NCBI GenBank assembly: GCA_022828595.1
Contig: JAKGHH010000005.1
Location: 31,260,193 to 31,324,192 of the forward strand
From: Nelumbo lutea
Lineage: Eukaryota > Streptophyta > Magnoliopsida > Proteales > Nelumbonaceae
Length of the DNA stretch: 64,000 bases
Direction: 5' to 3'
Shown here: positions 1 through 11,022 of the stretch, in pieces
Layout: each line of letters starts with the position of its first letter
Numbering within the stretch: the stretch's first letter is position 1
The notes under the pieces: model-generated
What the model was told of the DNA's origin: nothing
Seen by the model: only the letters and a program-made list of their open reading frames with translations
Database searches by the model: none
Program-made: the position numbers and the translations under genes

Positions 1-1350
1 GAGGCGTCAGCTCTACCTTCTTTCACTTGCTTGATCTCATCCTGCATGGCACCGATTTGTGTCAAGATGTCCACTTAGAAGCGATCTTCTAGAGATAAAG
101 GGATCTCATCTTGATGGTGGTTTGAGAAAGGGCATGGTGGTTTGAGAAAACTCTGAGTTAATTGGATCTTGGTTTCTGTGAGCCCGACAGTTGTTGAGAT
201 GCTCACGAAGGTCAGAGACTTGGGGAGGAAAAGCACGACATCGATCAGTTCCTTGTTGGTGAGGAGGGATGTGGTGGCCAGCACGTTCATCCTCATTTCT
301 GTTGTGGTTGGAGGCTACTTGGTCTATTGGGCGCCCTCTACGGTCATCCAAGACACTGTGATGGCAGGAGGCTTCACGTTCGATGCCTCAACACGAGTAA
401 TGCCCAAAGGAGTTAGTGTGGCATCGGCTTTCTCAACAGCTGATGCTTCCTAATTCTGAAGGGCTCCTCTCCAGCCTGCCCTCCTAACTGTTGGTTGATG
501 GAGAGGTGGGAAGATCTCCTACCATGGTGATCCTACACGTCAATGGATCGGCCATTCTATGGAAGGCCTCCTGCTAGGTGCTATAGGTTGTTAAGCTAAT
601 TAGCCAAGTAGTCCAATCATTTGAGCACTACGTTAAACCGATCCTGCATGACCAAATTTTGATGAGAAACAAGGATGTTGTCCTAGTGATCAGCTATTTG
701 TTGCAAGTGTTAAAGGTAGAGTGTTAGTGGGAAGTCTTTGGTAAATCATTCCCACGGACGGCACTAGTTATTGCTACCAAATTTGGGGTTGAACGAAACT
801 TGGTCACTTCAAAGGTGAAGTAGTTGAAGGTCCCACTTACAAGAGTCATTAGAGGCCCTAGGATGTGGTCCCAGGGACAACGACTTTGACAGTCAAGTTA
901 GCCGAGGGTTGTAGGATAGCCAAGGTGAAATGAAAGCTTAAGTATGACTTTGACAGTCAAGTTAGTTAGCCGAGGATTGTAGGATAGCCAAGGTCACGAT
1001 AAGCAAGAGAGGTGAAAGCTTAAGTATGAATAAGAGATGATACCTTTGACTATGATGCCCTTTTATAGTTGGAGTTGCCCAAGAGCCCAATAGTGGGCAA
1101 GAGGTAATGGTCCCTTGAATCAAGGTCATGAATAGGACTTTTACTGGGGTGAGAGGTCAGCGACTGAATCGTTAATACACGAGGAGAGAATCAGACCATA
1201 TAATAAATGCAGTTACAGTTATCACCCCTAGAAGTTATAGTTGTGCCCTTAGATGAGGTTGAGATGATGAAATTGCCCTTGGGATGTGCAATTTGTCGTC
1301 ATTGGACGGAGTGGTCAATTACAGCCATATTAGTAATATTGTTTATTGTT
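1..1350 (-). mobile_element. 5' end of a minus-strand Ty3/gypsy element (LTR, PBS, leader/gag start)
   Basis: Read on the minus strand, a primer-binding-like stretch at 769-749 (core GTGCCGTCCGTGGGAA) follows what looks like an LTR. The same type of site follows the LTR of the complete element at 11.8 kb. The LTR-like part runs from about 771 up to about 1350. It contains a TATA box (TATAAAA, complement of 1061-1067). Downstream of the PBS, toward position 1, lies leader and probably the start of gag, with short broken frames (for example 351-106) and no conserved domain. The element runs off the left edge, so only its 5' portion is present. The LTR start is not defined. Confidence 0.55.
882..1025. 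repeat. Tandem duplication inside the LTR
   Basis: A unit beginning gactttgacagtcaagtta at 882 recurs at 946, so the period is 64 bp. The two copies share the block through agccaaggt and gaaagcttaagtatga. It lies in the LTR of the minus-strand gypsy fragment, upstream of its TATA box in the minus-strand sense. Confidence 0.75.
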
Positions 1351-1526
1351 CTTTATAGTGATTGAGGGATCTAAATGAACCTTCCAACTATCACATCATT
1401 GATCCACTTCATTTGCATCTTAAATATATAGTGGTTGTTGGTAATACTATCGTTCTATATAGTGGTTAAGGGAACTAAAAGTGCCTTCAAACTATCGCAT
1501 CATTGATCCATTTCACTTGCATCTAA
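1351..1526. repeat. Direct repeat, about 72 bp, two copies 103 bp apart
   Basis: 1351-1423 and 1454-1526 are similar (shared blocks tatagtg-ttgaggga, catcattgatcca, cttgcatct). They lie at the outer edge of the gypsy LTR fragment. They may be part of the LTR or flanking DNA duplicated locally. No coding potential is seen. Confidence 0.6.
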
Positions 1527-1734
1527 TGTGTTTCCATCTAGTTTCTTCAGATTTGCCTCTCCCAATCCCTTCCCTATTTTTTTCCCTACAACTAAAGCAA
1601 ATTTCCCACATAATTACCATCTTGCGACTGTCACATTCTTCTATATATATTACCAAGAAAACCTTTTGCTAAATTATCTTTCCTTTCTAAACCCCTTTAT
1701 ACAACATATGAAAGCAAGGTTTTAAAAAAACAAC

Positions 1735-2640
1735 CCCTACCGGTTTCCAGTTCAGCGGTTTGACCATCCAGGTTGAACGGTTCGGATGATTTGCAACTTT
1801 GCATTAGGACAATAAATATTTATGTTGATATGAGAACGGAGAATGGAGAAGAGACTGATAGACTAATGCCGGCTGAGAAAGAAAAAAAAGAAAGTTTAAA
1901 GAAAGAAAGAAAGAAAGAGAAAGGAAAAAAAGAAAATGAAAGAAAGGAAACGAAGGAGGGAAGGAGGGAAGGAGGGAAGAAGAAGGAACAGAATGATAGT
2001 TCGATGTCCACCGGCGACGATAATGGCAATGGCGACGGTGAGGCGGCAGCAACAGAGATCTGAGATTTGAGATTTGAGATCTGAGTTCTCGGATCTCAGA
2101 TCTGAGATTGATTTCTGCAATGTTTCTTCTTCTCCTCCTCCTCCTCTTCCTCCTCCACTTCTTCTTCCTTCTTCTCTCCTGGATCTCAAATCTGAGATCG
2201 TGTCTCAGACTAGATCTCAGATCTGAGGTCCTCTATTTTCTTCTCTACAACCACTTAAAATTTTGAACCGTTGTCTGGGTCAAACGAGTCTACAGATCGA
2301 CAGCCCGGGTCAGAGGTTTTTTGACAGAATCAACAGTTTTTACCCAAGAACAGGTTAGAGGTCAAATGGAACCGGTTGCTTAGATAGTTTCTGGGCCGAA
2401 CAGTCCGACCATCCGGGTCAACGATGGTTCAAAAATATTGTATGAAAGTATATACCCAATGGACCCAATGTACCCGAACCGATTAGTCAGTTTCAGGTCC
2501 CAGGAACACGGACCGATTGGTCGGTTTTGGATCCCAGGAACCAGGACCGATTGGTCGGTTTTGGGTCCTAATATAATGTCCCAATTATTATATGTATAAA
2601 ACTGTTCCACACAATCCTGAACCGAATCAAACCCAACCTG
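1735..2640. repeat. Dispersed 'ccggttcaacc' repeat with a simple-sequence core
   Basis: The two ends (about 1735-1800 and 2255-2640) are built from variants of a phrase resembling 'gaacggttcgaccatccgggtcaac'. Related phrases recur at 8.5-9.8 kb, 32.1-32.3 kb and 32.58-32.68 kb. Between them is a purine-rich tract (1877-1990) and a pyrimidine-rich tract (2115-2180), with GAGATCTGAGATTTGAG-type palindromic phrases at 2055-2110 and 2185-2230. At 2484-2570 a roughly 37-bp unit (ggaccgattggtcggttttgg) is tandemly repeated. Open frames across it are low-complexity and are not regarded as genes. Confidence 0.55.
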
Positions 2641-2679
2641 ATCTATATAATATAATATAATATAATACTAGCTTCACTG

Positions 2680-3110
2680 AAAGGGCCTACCCCGGATGTT
2701 GTAGGCAGGTTAGGTAAGCACAATGAATGAGGACGTAATAGTTGTGTGACACATGCCCCAGTTAATGTGCCTTTCAACCAAACGTTTTTGTTCCATTAGA
2801 CAAAAAATATCCATTATTTTATTATCTTTGTCAAAATAATTAAAAATAAAAACAATAATAAAGGAAAATCTAAAAATGTTGGGAGTTGGGACTCATTTAA
2901 ATTTTCTTTTTATATTGTTTTTTATTTTTAAATTATTTTGATAAAGACAATAAAATGGATAATTTTTGTCTAATGGAACCAAAACGTTTGGATGAAAGGC
3001 ACATTAACTGGAGCATGTGACACATAACTATTAGGTGCTCACTCATTTACACAGCTATTAGGTGCTCACTCATTGTGTTTACCTAACGTGCCTACTACAT
3101 CCGGACCCAC
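2680..3110. mobile_element. Long-armed foldback element (MITE, possibly Mutator-type)
   Basis: The left arm (about 2683-2867) and right arm (about 2915-3108) are inverted repeats of nearly 190 bp. Shared features are ccggatgt near the tips, ttaggtaa, cacaatgaatga, and gttaatgtgcctttca followed by aaacgttt. The right arm carries a small extra duplication (ctattaggtgctcactcat twice). The loop is about 50 bp. There is no coding sequence. Tips and target duplication could not be fixed, so the superfamily is a guess. Confidence 0.7.
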
Positions 3111-4040
3111 CTTGCAACGCATCAGCAAGGCATGAAAACTTTCCAAAAGGGACACTGGATCCCTATTTTCAAAAGTTGAGGAATTTAATTTTGTACTTTA
3201 TTTATTACCAATCAGCCCACGGTCAGAATTTGTAGGGAATAGGTGCCAGCTCGGAATTGATGCCATTCACGAACGGGAAATCTGCATGGGGCAAATTCAT
3301 ATTTATTATGGATCTTAACACAAAGCTCACTCATAGGCTAATCCATTCACTATCTATTGAACTTCAACCTACCTGACTTTAGTTGGTCTCTTATTTCACA
3401 TCAAAGTAGTTGAACTAGACCTTGAAAACAAGACCCGTGTTTTCTGTGTTGGATTCTAATCTCATAAGAGATTAAATCCAATGGGTTTGATTGGTCAATT
3501 ACATGAGAAATTGCACCTGCACACTTGATTGAAATATTAGCTTTTCTCTTTGAACTTGTCTCACATTGGAAAATTATAAGCTTTGTTTAAGTATTTTAAT
3601 AAGAGTCGATTTACACTCCTTAGAAATAGTAGAGGAGAGTATGGGGGTTTGATACCGCGCAACACGCGCGCACACGAGTGTGCGCGTGTGTGCAGTGCAA
3701 TGAGGCACACTTTACTCGCACTTCAAGGTGCCTTCTCTGAACCAGCACCTACTTTTTCTTTATACCTCTTCATAAACTATTTAAGGAACATGAATCAGAC
3801 TTCTAAACACACATTTTCGAAATCCACCTTCTCTCTCTCTCTCTCTCAGTCTAGTCTGCTACAGTCTCACAGAAAGTTTCTCTGGAAATTCATCAAATTT
3901 GTTGGTTGTAGATTCTCTCCCAAGGCTCTAATGTATCCTGTGAACGAATTTTCCTGTAACCCAACAGCAAACTCAGTAAAATTGAGTGGGGGCAAATAAC
4001 ATTCTAAAGACAGTGTCTTCAGACGCGCCTCATATCTTCT
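3111..4040. other. No recognisable gene
   Basis: An open frame at 3583-3999 resembles no family I know and spans a CT microsatellite (about 3832-3847) and a CG-rich gcgcgcacac patch. A phrase like 'tctcacattggaaaattataag' near 3558 resembles the start of some plant LTRs, so part of this may be a decayed retroelement end. It lies directly downstream of the globulin stop codon and may contain that gene's old 3' flank. Confidence 0.4.
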
Positions 4041-4421
4041 CCTCCAAAGTTATAATGACCCCATTTCACTTTTTCCAACATCCTGTCTATTCAACTTCAA
4101 CCTCCTAGCTTCCTCTCTGGAAATCTGGTATGAGTTGGTAAGCACCTCTTCAGGCATGGCACGAATGACTGAATTTCTCCCGGCAAGAGTGCTTACCATT
4201 GCATTGTCATTAGTCTTGAATGATACCCATTCGAAGCCATTCTCTCCAGCTTGTATAGCTATGGCAAAGTTTTGTGGAAGTATCAAGAGTTGATCACGAC
4301 GAAGCTGGTCATTGTAGACTGTTTGTCCAGAGTTATCAATAACTTGAAACCGAGCATCTCCACTAAGAACATAGATGATGCCGTGTGCATTGATGTTCCA
4401 GTGAGGGGACAACATAGCATT

Positions 4422-4546
4422 CTGTGCAAATTACCGAGGCCACAATTCAACAATTAATTAATGCAACTAATTAAGAAGAAGAAAAACACACACATACGAT
4501 AGAGTGATCAGTAATGAAAAAGAGAGAGGGAGAAGCTTATTGTAAC
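4422..4546 (-). other. Globulin last intron
   Basis: It joins ...GTLYQ to NAMLSPHWN in phase 0. This matches the conserved last intron position of legumin genes. The acceptor is tttgcacag at 4422; the donor is gttaca at 4546, a weak match. Confidence 0.75.
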
Positions 4547-4829
4547 CTGGTAGAGAGTTCCTCTCTCAGCACTGAGTTGGAGGGTCTGGAGAATTGGGAG
4601 GTTTTGACTATTGAGGACGGTGACTCGTCCTCCATATGGACTGTAGAAATCAGCAAGCTTCGGTTTTTCAATGTTCTGTCTCCTTGTTTCACGAATCTGA
4701 CCTTCTGATGCTGATCCTGGAATCTCCGGCTTCTATCCTCTTCTTCTTCTTCTTTGGATTGTTGAGATTGCTGGAAGGATTGAAATGTTTCGGGGCAACC
4801 AGGAATGGATAACCCTAAAACTCCCTTCC

Positions 4830-4946
4830 CTGTGCATGGATCAGAGGCTCATTAGTCACAGCATATGAAAGTATGGATTCGAAACTGGAATAGTAACGAA
4901 GATGCATATGGTTTTAAATCAGCAGGAAGAGATGGAGATAGCTTGC
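4830..4946 (-). other. Globulin intron 1 with a GC donor
   Basis: The donor reads GAAG|GCAAGC and the acceptor CATGCACAG|GGAAG. The phase-1 join gives VEGKGVLGL, matching the conserved legumin junction, so the intron is real. The donor is GC rather than GT: either a functional GC-AG intron or a decay mutation. Confidence 0.75.
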
Positions 4947-5320
4947 CTTCAACAATAGATATGAGCCTGTGTGCATTGTAATACGAGGGCAAAGAGGGGC
5001 CCTTGGGTTGGATAGTAACACGAGAAGCAGCAACACCAGCACACTGAAATTGGTTGTTCTCCGGCGAGTAGGTTCGAGGGCGTCCAACTTCTCAACTCGG
5101 CACCTGTTTTGTTCTCTGCCCCTGGACCGGCGTTGTGTTGGGGACTGGCCTTGCCATTGTCGCTGCCACGTCTGAGCTAGCTAAACAAACATGACACAAT
5201 ACAAGAAGGCAAAGACAAACAGAAAACAGAGAAGACATGGCCATTGTGTACAAGTTGTTGAGACGGGAAAGAGATTCTCTACTGATTAATTGAGGTGAAG
5301 CGGCGAGAGGAATGGTTGGG

Positions 5321-5328
5321 TATTTATA
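5321..5328 (-). promoter_or_regulatory. TATA box of the globulin pseudogene
   Basis: TATAAATA on the minus strand, about 77 bp upstream of the ATG, in the context CTATAAATACC. Only about 73 bp of original upstream DNA remains before the inserted repeat at 5402. Confidence 0.7.
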
Positions 5329-5401
5329 GTAGGAATAAATGGATTAGTGTTTGACACCTTTCAGGTGATCACAGTGAGGCTGTTCAGGTGTTAGATAGTT
5401 T

Positions 5402-7332
5402 TGTATGCCCTTAGGTTCAATCAGAATGATGTACATTATGAGTTTATTGTAAATGAATAAAAGTACATATTTGATTCATGTTCCCTTGGTATGTTTCTAT
5501 GTAATATCCTTAAACTAGACACTTAATGAGACTCGTGTTAGTTTAGAATGTTCACAGCCAGTGGGTCGGTCTGGGGAGACCTATCATGATAAGGCTGACA
5601 CTATTGTGCCACCAAGTCGGTTGGGGTGGCCTGTCTAAGCTGCCAGGGTGAGGCCCTAGGCGCATATAGTGTAGGATTAATTGAATCTTTGAACTGGACC
5701 AGATTTCCAGTATTGCCCTGGACCTTGGAGATTGATGGGCAAAACTAGAAAGTTACACCCGACCCCTAGACTCGATTATGATACTGCACTGGGTGTCGAA
5801 TTAGGCTGTCTTTGATGAACCATTCAATGAGATCCTTAGCGGGGGTCAAAACCTGGGTATGTTGGGACAATCTGAGAACTCATCTGAGAGGGTGATCATA
5901 GTGACAGGATTAGCCCTTTTGTCGGACAAAGGTAATGATCGGGGATGCACTCTCACTAATGGAAACCTAGACTACCGGCAACCAATTTCAATCGTTGACA
6001 TTTGTTTTGCAAAATATATTTTATGTGAGATATAAAAGTATATATATTAGTGTTTTAAAAATGTTTGCAAAAGATTTTAATTCCCGAGATCCATATAAGC
6101 AGATAGTGCAACACTGTTCCTTGCAGCCAAGGGAGAGGTCCTCCCTTGTCGGGTAGTGTTTGATCATTATGGGCTGAGAGGTTAAGTGTAAGACCGTTGA
6201 GGGTAATACCTGATGGCCTAATCTTGCATCAGCCCACAGTCCCTGGGTGTTACAAGGTAGCTTGGCCCAGGGACCACTTAGGGTAAGTGTTGGGCCCACA
6301 AAGCCCATTTGATGGGTTTTAGGGGGTGCACTGTCCATAGCAGTGTATTCGGCCAGGCCTTGTAACAAAGGCTGGGCCGAACCCATGTGGCTGATGTGTA
6401 GATCAATGTTTGGGTCCCACGCCATACAAGGAGGCCCAAGTGGGCAGCAGTTTGGAAGGCTAAGTAAGCACACAACCTTAATGGGCCTAAAGCCCATTTT
6501 GAACTAGGCTGATTTGATCAATTTAAATAAAGGGCGGATCTGGGATTGAATCAACTGATAGGATTTTTCTTTGACCCTATCCACTTAGAGAGTCCTAGAT
6601 CTAAATACTAGGAGCCTCCTAATAGGATTAGGAGAGAGTTGATATAATCTACAGATAAGATAAGGGTTCTCCCTTATCACTTAAAGGGACTTCTAATCCA
6701 AATATGATTTGGATCAACAGCTCCTAATGGGTAGGAGCTGATCCCTTTAAGCCTATATAAAGAGGAGGGGGCGGCAGCCTTTAACACAACACAAGAGAGA
6801 AAAAGGCCTCTAGTCTTCAGAGCTGAAATCACTGAAGAAAGATTTCTGCAATCTCTGTAAAACACTTTCTTGCTGTCTCATTCCTGCCACTGCCAAACCT
6901 CCAGTTCGATCTCCAACTTTGTGGGAGAGATCAAAACTCGATCTTGATATCAGCCCTTTGTGAAAGGACTGATTGAAAGCAGTGCTCACGTGCCATCCAG
7001 CTATTCTTACGAAGGATCGGGTTCTTGGAGAACGCTACCAATTCTGCTCCATCCTGCACTACGCCATCTTCAGTGGGAGTAGTCTTTGGATCCTTCCTTG
7101 GGCGTGAACACCTCCATTGAGAGATAATATTTCTCTGTATCAAGTATACCTCTCTCCTACTTCTTTTGGTTCAAATTTGGTTCAGTTCATGGTTCAAGAT
7201 TGGTCCTTGAAAATATGATTTTCTAAATAGGGAATGCGATTCCCAAATTGAAGGGAGAGAAAAATTTTTGAAATTCGCCCACCTTATTCCGCAAGATTTG
7301 GGCGTCCATATAATGGATCTCCCATCCCTTCA
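5402..7332 (+). mobile_element. Probable solo LTR, copy 1 (about 1.9 kb)
   Basis: It begins TGTATGCCCTTAGG and ends CCCTTCA. It matches, end to end and in the same orientation, the repeat at 36248-38036. Shared blocks include aaactagacactta, gagactcgtgttagtttagaatgttc, ctggggag and gggtcaaaacctgggtatgttggg. A TATA-like tataaagagg lies near 6757. No retroelement protein is encoded and open frames across it are chance. The 5-bp flanks (agttt and ttagg) do not match, so an intact target duplication is not seen. It could be a solo LTR or a non-autonomous element. Confidence 0.7.
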
Positions 7333-7600
7333 TTAGGCACTCACCACACCATGCTTGTCACTACAGTATTGTGTGAACACATAGTAATAAATTTGATCAG
7401 GGCAGGTTCTAGGTGGCGGTGTCCTTCAAGCAACTGTAACCCACTCAGCTTGAAAGTCATTGGACTATTAATTCACCCTGATTATCTTTATACAATGACA
7501 CGGCTACGGTGTCTTGAATTTGAATGCAAGTGGGTATACAAAAATCCCTTCGAACACTGGCTTTTTATGGATTATTCGGAAAGTATTTTTATTGCTGTTT
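7333..7600. other. Unassigned, possibly displaced globulin promoter
   Basis: The stretch carries no recognisable coding sequence; one 85-codon frame (7351-7608) matches nothing I know. By position it should be the original upstream flank of the globulin gene, pushed away by the 1.9-kb insertion. That is an inference from position only. No clear seed-specific RY (CATGCA) box was found. Confidence 0.3.
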
Positions 7601-8275
7601 GCAGTTAAAAACTCACCATCAATTTTTAGCATTTCTCTTAAATTCACCACAATTTTTCAAAAGTCTAAGTTAAAATGACTAATAATCATTTCAACCTTCA
7701 TAGAAAAATATAAAATATATACATATATTTTAATATTTAAATATGAAAAAAAAGTTTAAAAAATATTTTCAAATATAAAAATACAGAAATTATAAAAAAA
7801 TAAAAAATTATAGAAATTTCACACAAAATAAAAAATTATTTTCAAATTATAGAAACTATAGAAATTAAAAAACAAAATCAGAAAATAAAAATTATAAAAA
7901 AACATCAAAATTTATAGAAAAACACAGAAATTGCAAATAAATAACAAAAAATACAGGAAATTTTATAGATGGTAGAAAATAGAAAAACGTAAAAAACAGA
8001 AATTATAAAAACATTAAAAATTATAACAAAATACTAAAAATGTACAAAAATGAGAAAGACCCTTTTTCTTCTAACTCGCCATTCAAGAGTGATTTGGTCA
8101 TAAAAATTGTTATTTATGCTGACATGGACACCTCTTTTAAGAAACATTAACGGTGCACTAACAGAAGATGAGTTTTGGAAAATAAAAACTAGCTGACATG
8201 GTGAATTTTAGACGTTTTGAAAAGTTGTGGTGAGTTTAAGAGAAATGTTGATAGCTCATGGTGAGTTTTAGACAA
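7600..8275. mobile_element. MITE with inverted arms, Mutator-like ends
   Basis: The left arm at 7606-7670 (aaaactcaccatc, catttctcttaaattcacc, aattttt) is the inverted complement of the right arm at about 8205-8268 (ggtgagtttaagagaaatg, tggtgagttttaga). The right tip reads as GGGAAATTGTCTAAAACTCACC on the complement, a style common for Mutator-like MITEs. The core is AT-rich (poly aaaattat runs) and non-coding. Confidence 0.65.
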
Positions 8276-8539
8276 TTTCCCTAAATAATTAACTAGCCGA
8301 GGGGGCCTTCGAAATGAAATTGTAACATTGTTATTTTCTACATTAAAAAATATAATGGTTTCTCAATAAGAAACTTGCAATTATAAATACTCAAGTCTTA
8401 AAACTAATATAAAGACTTAAAAGAGATCATCATTTATTCATTTTTTGAATATTGCTTCAACAAAGCATCTCATATAAAAGAACACGATCATATAGTGATA
8501 GTTCTGAGTTCTACTTCATAGCTATCCTTTGTTTCACAT

Positions 8540-9830
8540 CAAGAACTCCCAGTTGACCCGGACGGTAGGACCATTCGCCCTAGGAACTGTCCAAGCAACC
8601 AGTTTTGTTTTACCCCAAACTCGATCCCTGGCCAAAAATCATTGAATCAATCAATGACATGTTGACTTGGGCAATTGAACCATCGACATATCGACTCGTT
8701 CAACTATTTTTTGCCATTTTTTATTTTTTTATTTTTGTTGTTAGAACGGGCCATCCGTTCAAACTGGACGGTCGAACTGTCGACTTGGAAACCAGTGGCC
8801 AAAATGGTTCTATTTTTGAGTCGTTTTTTCTAGATGTTAATAATTAGGCAAAATAAATTTATAGTCATAGTCATGGGAAGGGTGGACATTACAAGGGATT
8901 CCAAAACCTTGAAAGATAAATCCAAATTGATCTTAAACACGGAAAAAAATTGGTGGTAAACCCACCAAATTGGAAAAACCAAAGAAAAAAATCAGAAAGT
9001 CAAGTCTAAATTTCCGCTTTGAGATGGAGCTAAACATACTTGCAATCAAAGAAAGAGACAAAACATATCATCTTATAAGAAAATAAAAGAAAAAAACATT
9101 GTAAAAGAAAACCCAAAGATAAAACAAAAGGGAAGATATAAAATGGCAATAAACCCTAGACCATTTTGGAGGATCTTGAAGAAGAAAAAAAAAAAACCAA
9201 AGCAAAAAATGAAAAAAAAGGAACATGTCGTACACACTCAAATAAAGCTCACAATAGAAGAAACATTTGAATAGTGAAAATCCAAAAGCATAAAAACCAT
9301 GGTTTTTTAACCGCTATTGACTCGGACAGACGAACATTTCAACCCAGGAACCATCTAGGCAATCGGATCCGTTTTACCCCAATCCCAGTCCCTGGCCAAA
9401 AGCTGTTGAATCAGTTAATGACCTATTGACCCAAGTGGTCAAACCATCCACCCGTTGACCCATTCAATAGTTTTTGGCTGTTTTTTATTTTTTTAATTTT
9501 TGTTGTCAAAACAGGTTGTCCATTCGAATTGGATGGTTGAATCGTCAACCAAAAAACCGATGCTGAAAACGGTTCTGTTTTTGGGTCATATTAGTCACAC
9601 GCTCGAATGACATAACACATATGATACTACTTAATAGACCTCACAGACTCAATTTTTTGCTTGTAACTTTTGTTGTTAGAACGGGCTATCCGTTTGAACC
9701 ATTGACCAGAAAACTGGTGGCCAAAACGATTCCATAATTTTTTGCTCGTAATTTTTATTGTCAGAACGGGTCATCCATTCAAACCAGGCGGTCAAACCGT
9801 AAACCCAAAAACCGGGTGGCAGATAAGATA
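8540..9830. repeat. Several diverged copies of the 'ccggttcaacc' dispersed repeat
   Basis: Copies at about 8545-8830 and 9305-9595 align over most of their length in the same orientation (ttttgttttaccccaa, ccctggccaaaa, ttgttgtcaaaac-type and gtcatccgttcgaa-type blocks). Two shorter 3' pieces follow at about 9660-9720 and 9735-9810. Between the first two copies (8860-9300) is A-rich DNA without recognisable features. No protein is encoded. Confidence 0.6.
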
Positions 9831-9879
9831 TATAAGATTCCTTATATTTGTCTTATAATTTGAGAATTTTCAATGAAAA

Positions 9880-11017
9880 ATCTGATATATATATATATAT
9901 ATATTAAATAAATTAATATATATATTATAATCGGATTCATCGAGTCAGACCCAACCGGGTCCTTCATATTTCCTGTTGTGTCAATTCCAATTCTATGGAC
10001 CCATTGACAGCCCTAACTAATACAGAAAGTACTCATATGTTTTACTTTTCTCTAAATAAGCTTCATCATCCCTTCAACGACTATTGGATCACCTTTTTCA
10101 TTCTAACAAGTTCCTGTCATTCTTCTTCCTTATTGTCATATTTTTGTTTTTAACTACTTTTCTTCAAAATGATAATAGGCTTATAGGCTTACTCTAGAAA
10201 CCTTCCTTTAGGATTTAGGAACAAATGGATAATTCAACACTTCCCTTTATGGATATGTACTGTAGTTTTTTTTTTTTTTTGAGAAATATCATGCATATTA
10301 TGAAAATTGAATACTATATGACCATATACAAATGTATTCCATACTCTCGGCTATTGATATTTGTTTTAGAAGATATTATATTGTTGACCTATTTCAATAG
10401 AAACATTTTTTATCAGACTTAAAACAAGGCATGGTCTAAGAGACCAACCCTTACCAACACAACAAGAAAAGGTCTACTTGGGAATGATGTAGGCTTGATA
10501 GTTTAGCCCAATTTACTCCCTAGGAAGAATAGCCAATATAAGGGTGTTAATTTTGTGTTTTGCTCATGGTTTTTCCCTGTGTTTATTATTAATATCTTTA
10601 CCAATTGAATTCATATTTAACCTAAAAAATGGGGTTTACCCTTATAAGTTATTTACAAGGGTGCACTTATCCAGGTAAGTACATTTATCCATTTTCTTTT
10701 ATTTCTCATGTAAATAAGGAAATGACCATTTTAGCCATAAAAATCCATTATTAAAAAGGGCATCTTTATCCCATTCAAGTATTGGCAACTTTCCCCCTAG
10801 GTGGGAAAGTTATTTACCCACCTAGGAGATGAGTATCACTGATACACAGGAAAATAAACTTTCCTTGGTCTCCACATAAATCTGAAAAAAGAACATAGGA
10901 TTCTTGGTCAATGGGAACCAAAATCCCATTGACCAACTTTCCCCCCTCTCAAAATCCAAAAAAAAGAACGCCCCCCCTAATACAACACTATCTAAATAAA
11001 ATAAAAATAATTATGTG
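9880..11017. other. No gene recognised
   Basis: It contains a TA microsatellite near 9883-9904, a poly-T run near 10267-10280, and a short palindrome near 10793-10828 (ccccctaggtgggaaagt ... acccacctagg). A 65-codon frame at 10225-10422 is low-complexity. This is the plain target DNA of the retrotransposon that begins at 11023. Confidence 0.4.
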
Positions 11018-11022
11018 GATAC

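Larger units (their letters stand above)
4050..5244 (-). pseudogene. 11S globulin (legumin-type seed storage protein) pseudogene
   Basis: Legumins are double-cupin storage proteins made in seeds, processed in the vacuole and packed as hexamers. Exon 1 (5244-4947) starts at ATG 5244 with a signal peptide (MAMSSLFSVCLCLLVL). After a frameshift it carries the family motif CRVEKLDALEPTRR, then a second shift with loss of about a dozen residues before NNQFQCAGVAAS and IQPKG. Intron 1 is 4946-4830. Exon 2 begins with VEGKGVLGLSIPGCPETF and runs to FQDQHQK. There it jumps, in another frame, into exon-3 sequence ([26 protein letters not shown]), ending at 4547. The end of the first cupin, the intron and the variable region between them are deleted. 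Intron 3 is 4546-4422. Exon 4 (4421-4050) is open ([20 protein letters not shown] ... [14 protein letters not shown]) and ends in TAA. No single frame encodes a full protein. Confidence 0.9.

Noticed and set aside
1773..2189. Lysine/glutamate-rich and serine/phenylalanine-rich frames
   Set aside because: They are products of the purine and pyrimidine tracts on the two strands.
3583..3999. 138-codon plus-strand frame just downstream of the globulin gene
   Set aside because: It crosses a CT microsatellite and a gcgcgcaca patch, has no recognisable domain and lies in an area with possible retroelement remains. I cannot support it as a gene.
4251..5175. Plus-strand frames over the globulin locus (4251-4457, 4514-4708, 4969-5175)
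   Set aside because: They are antisense shadows of the minus-strand globulin exons.
6021..6497. 158-codon minus-strand frame
   Set aside because: It lies inside the TG...CA repeat, the second copy of the repeat does not keep it open, and its composition is not protein-like.
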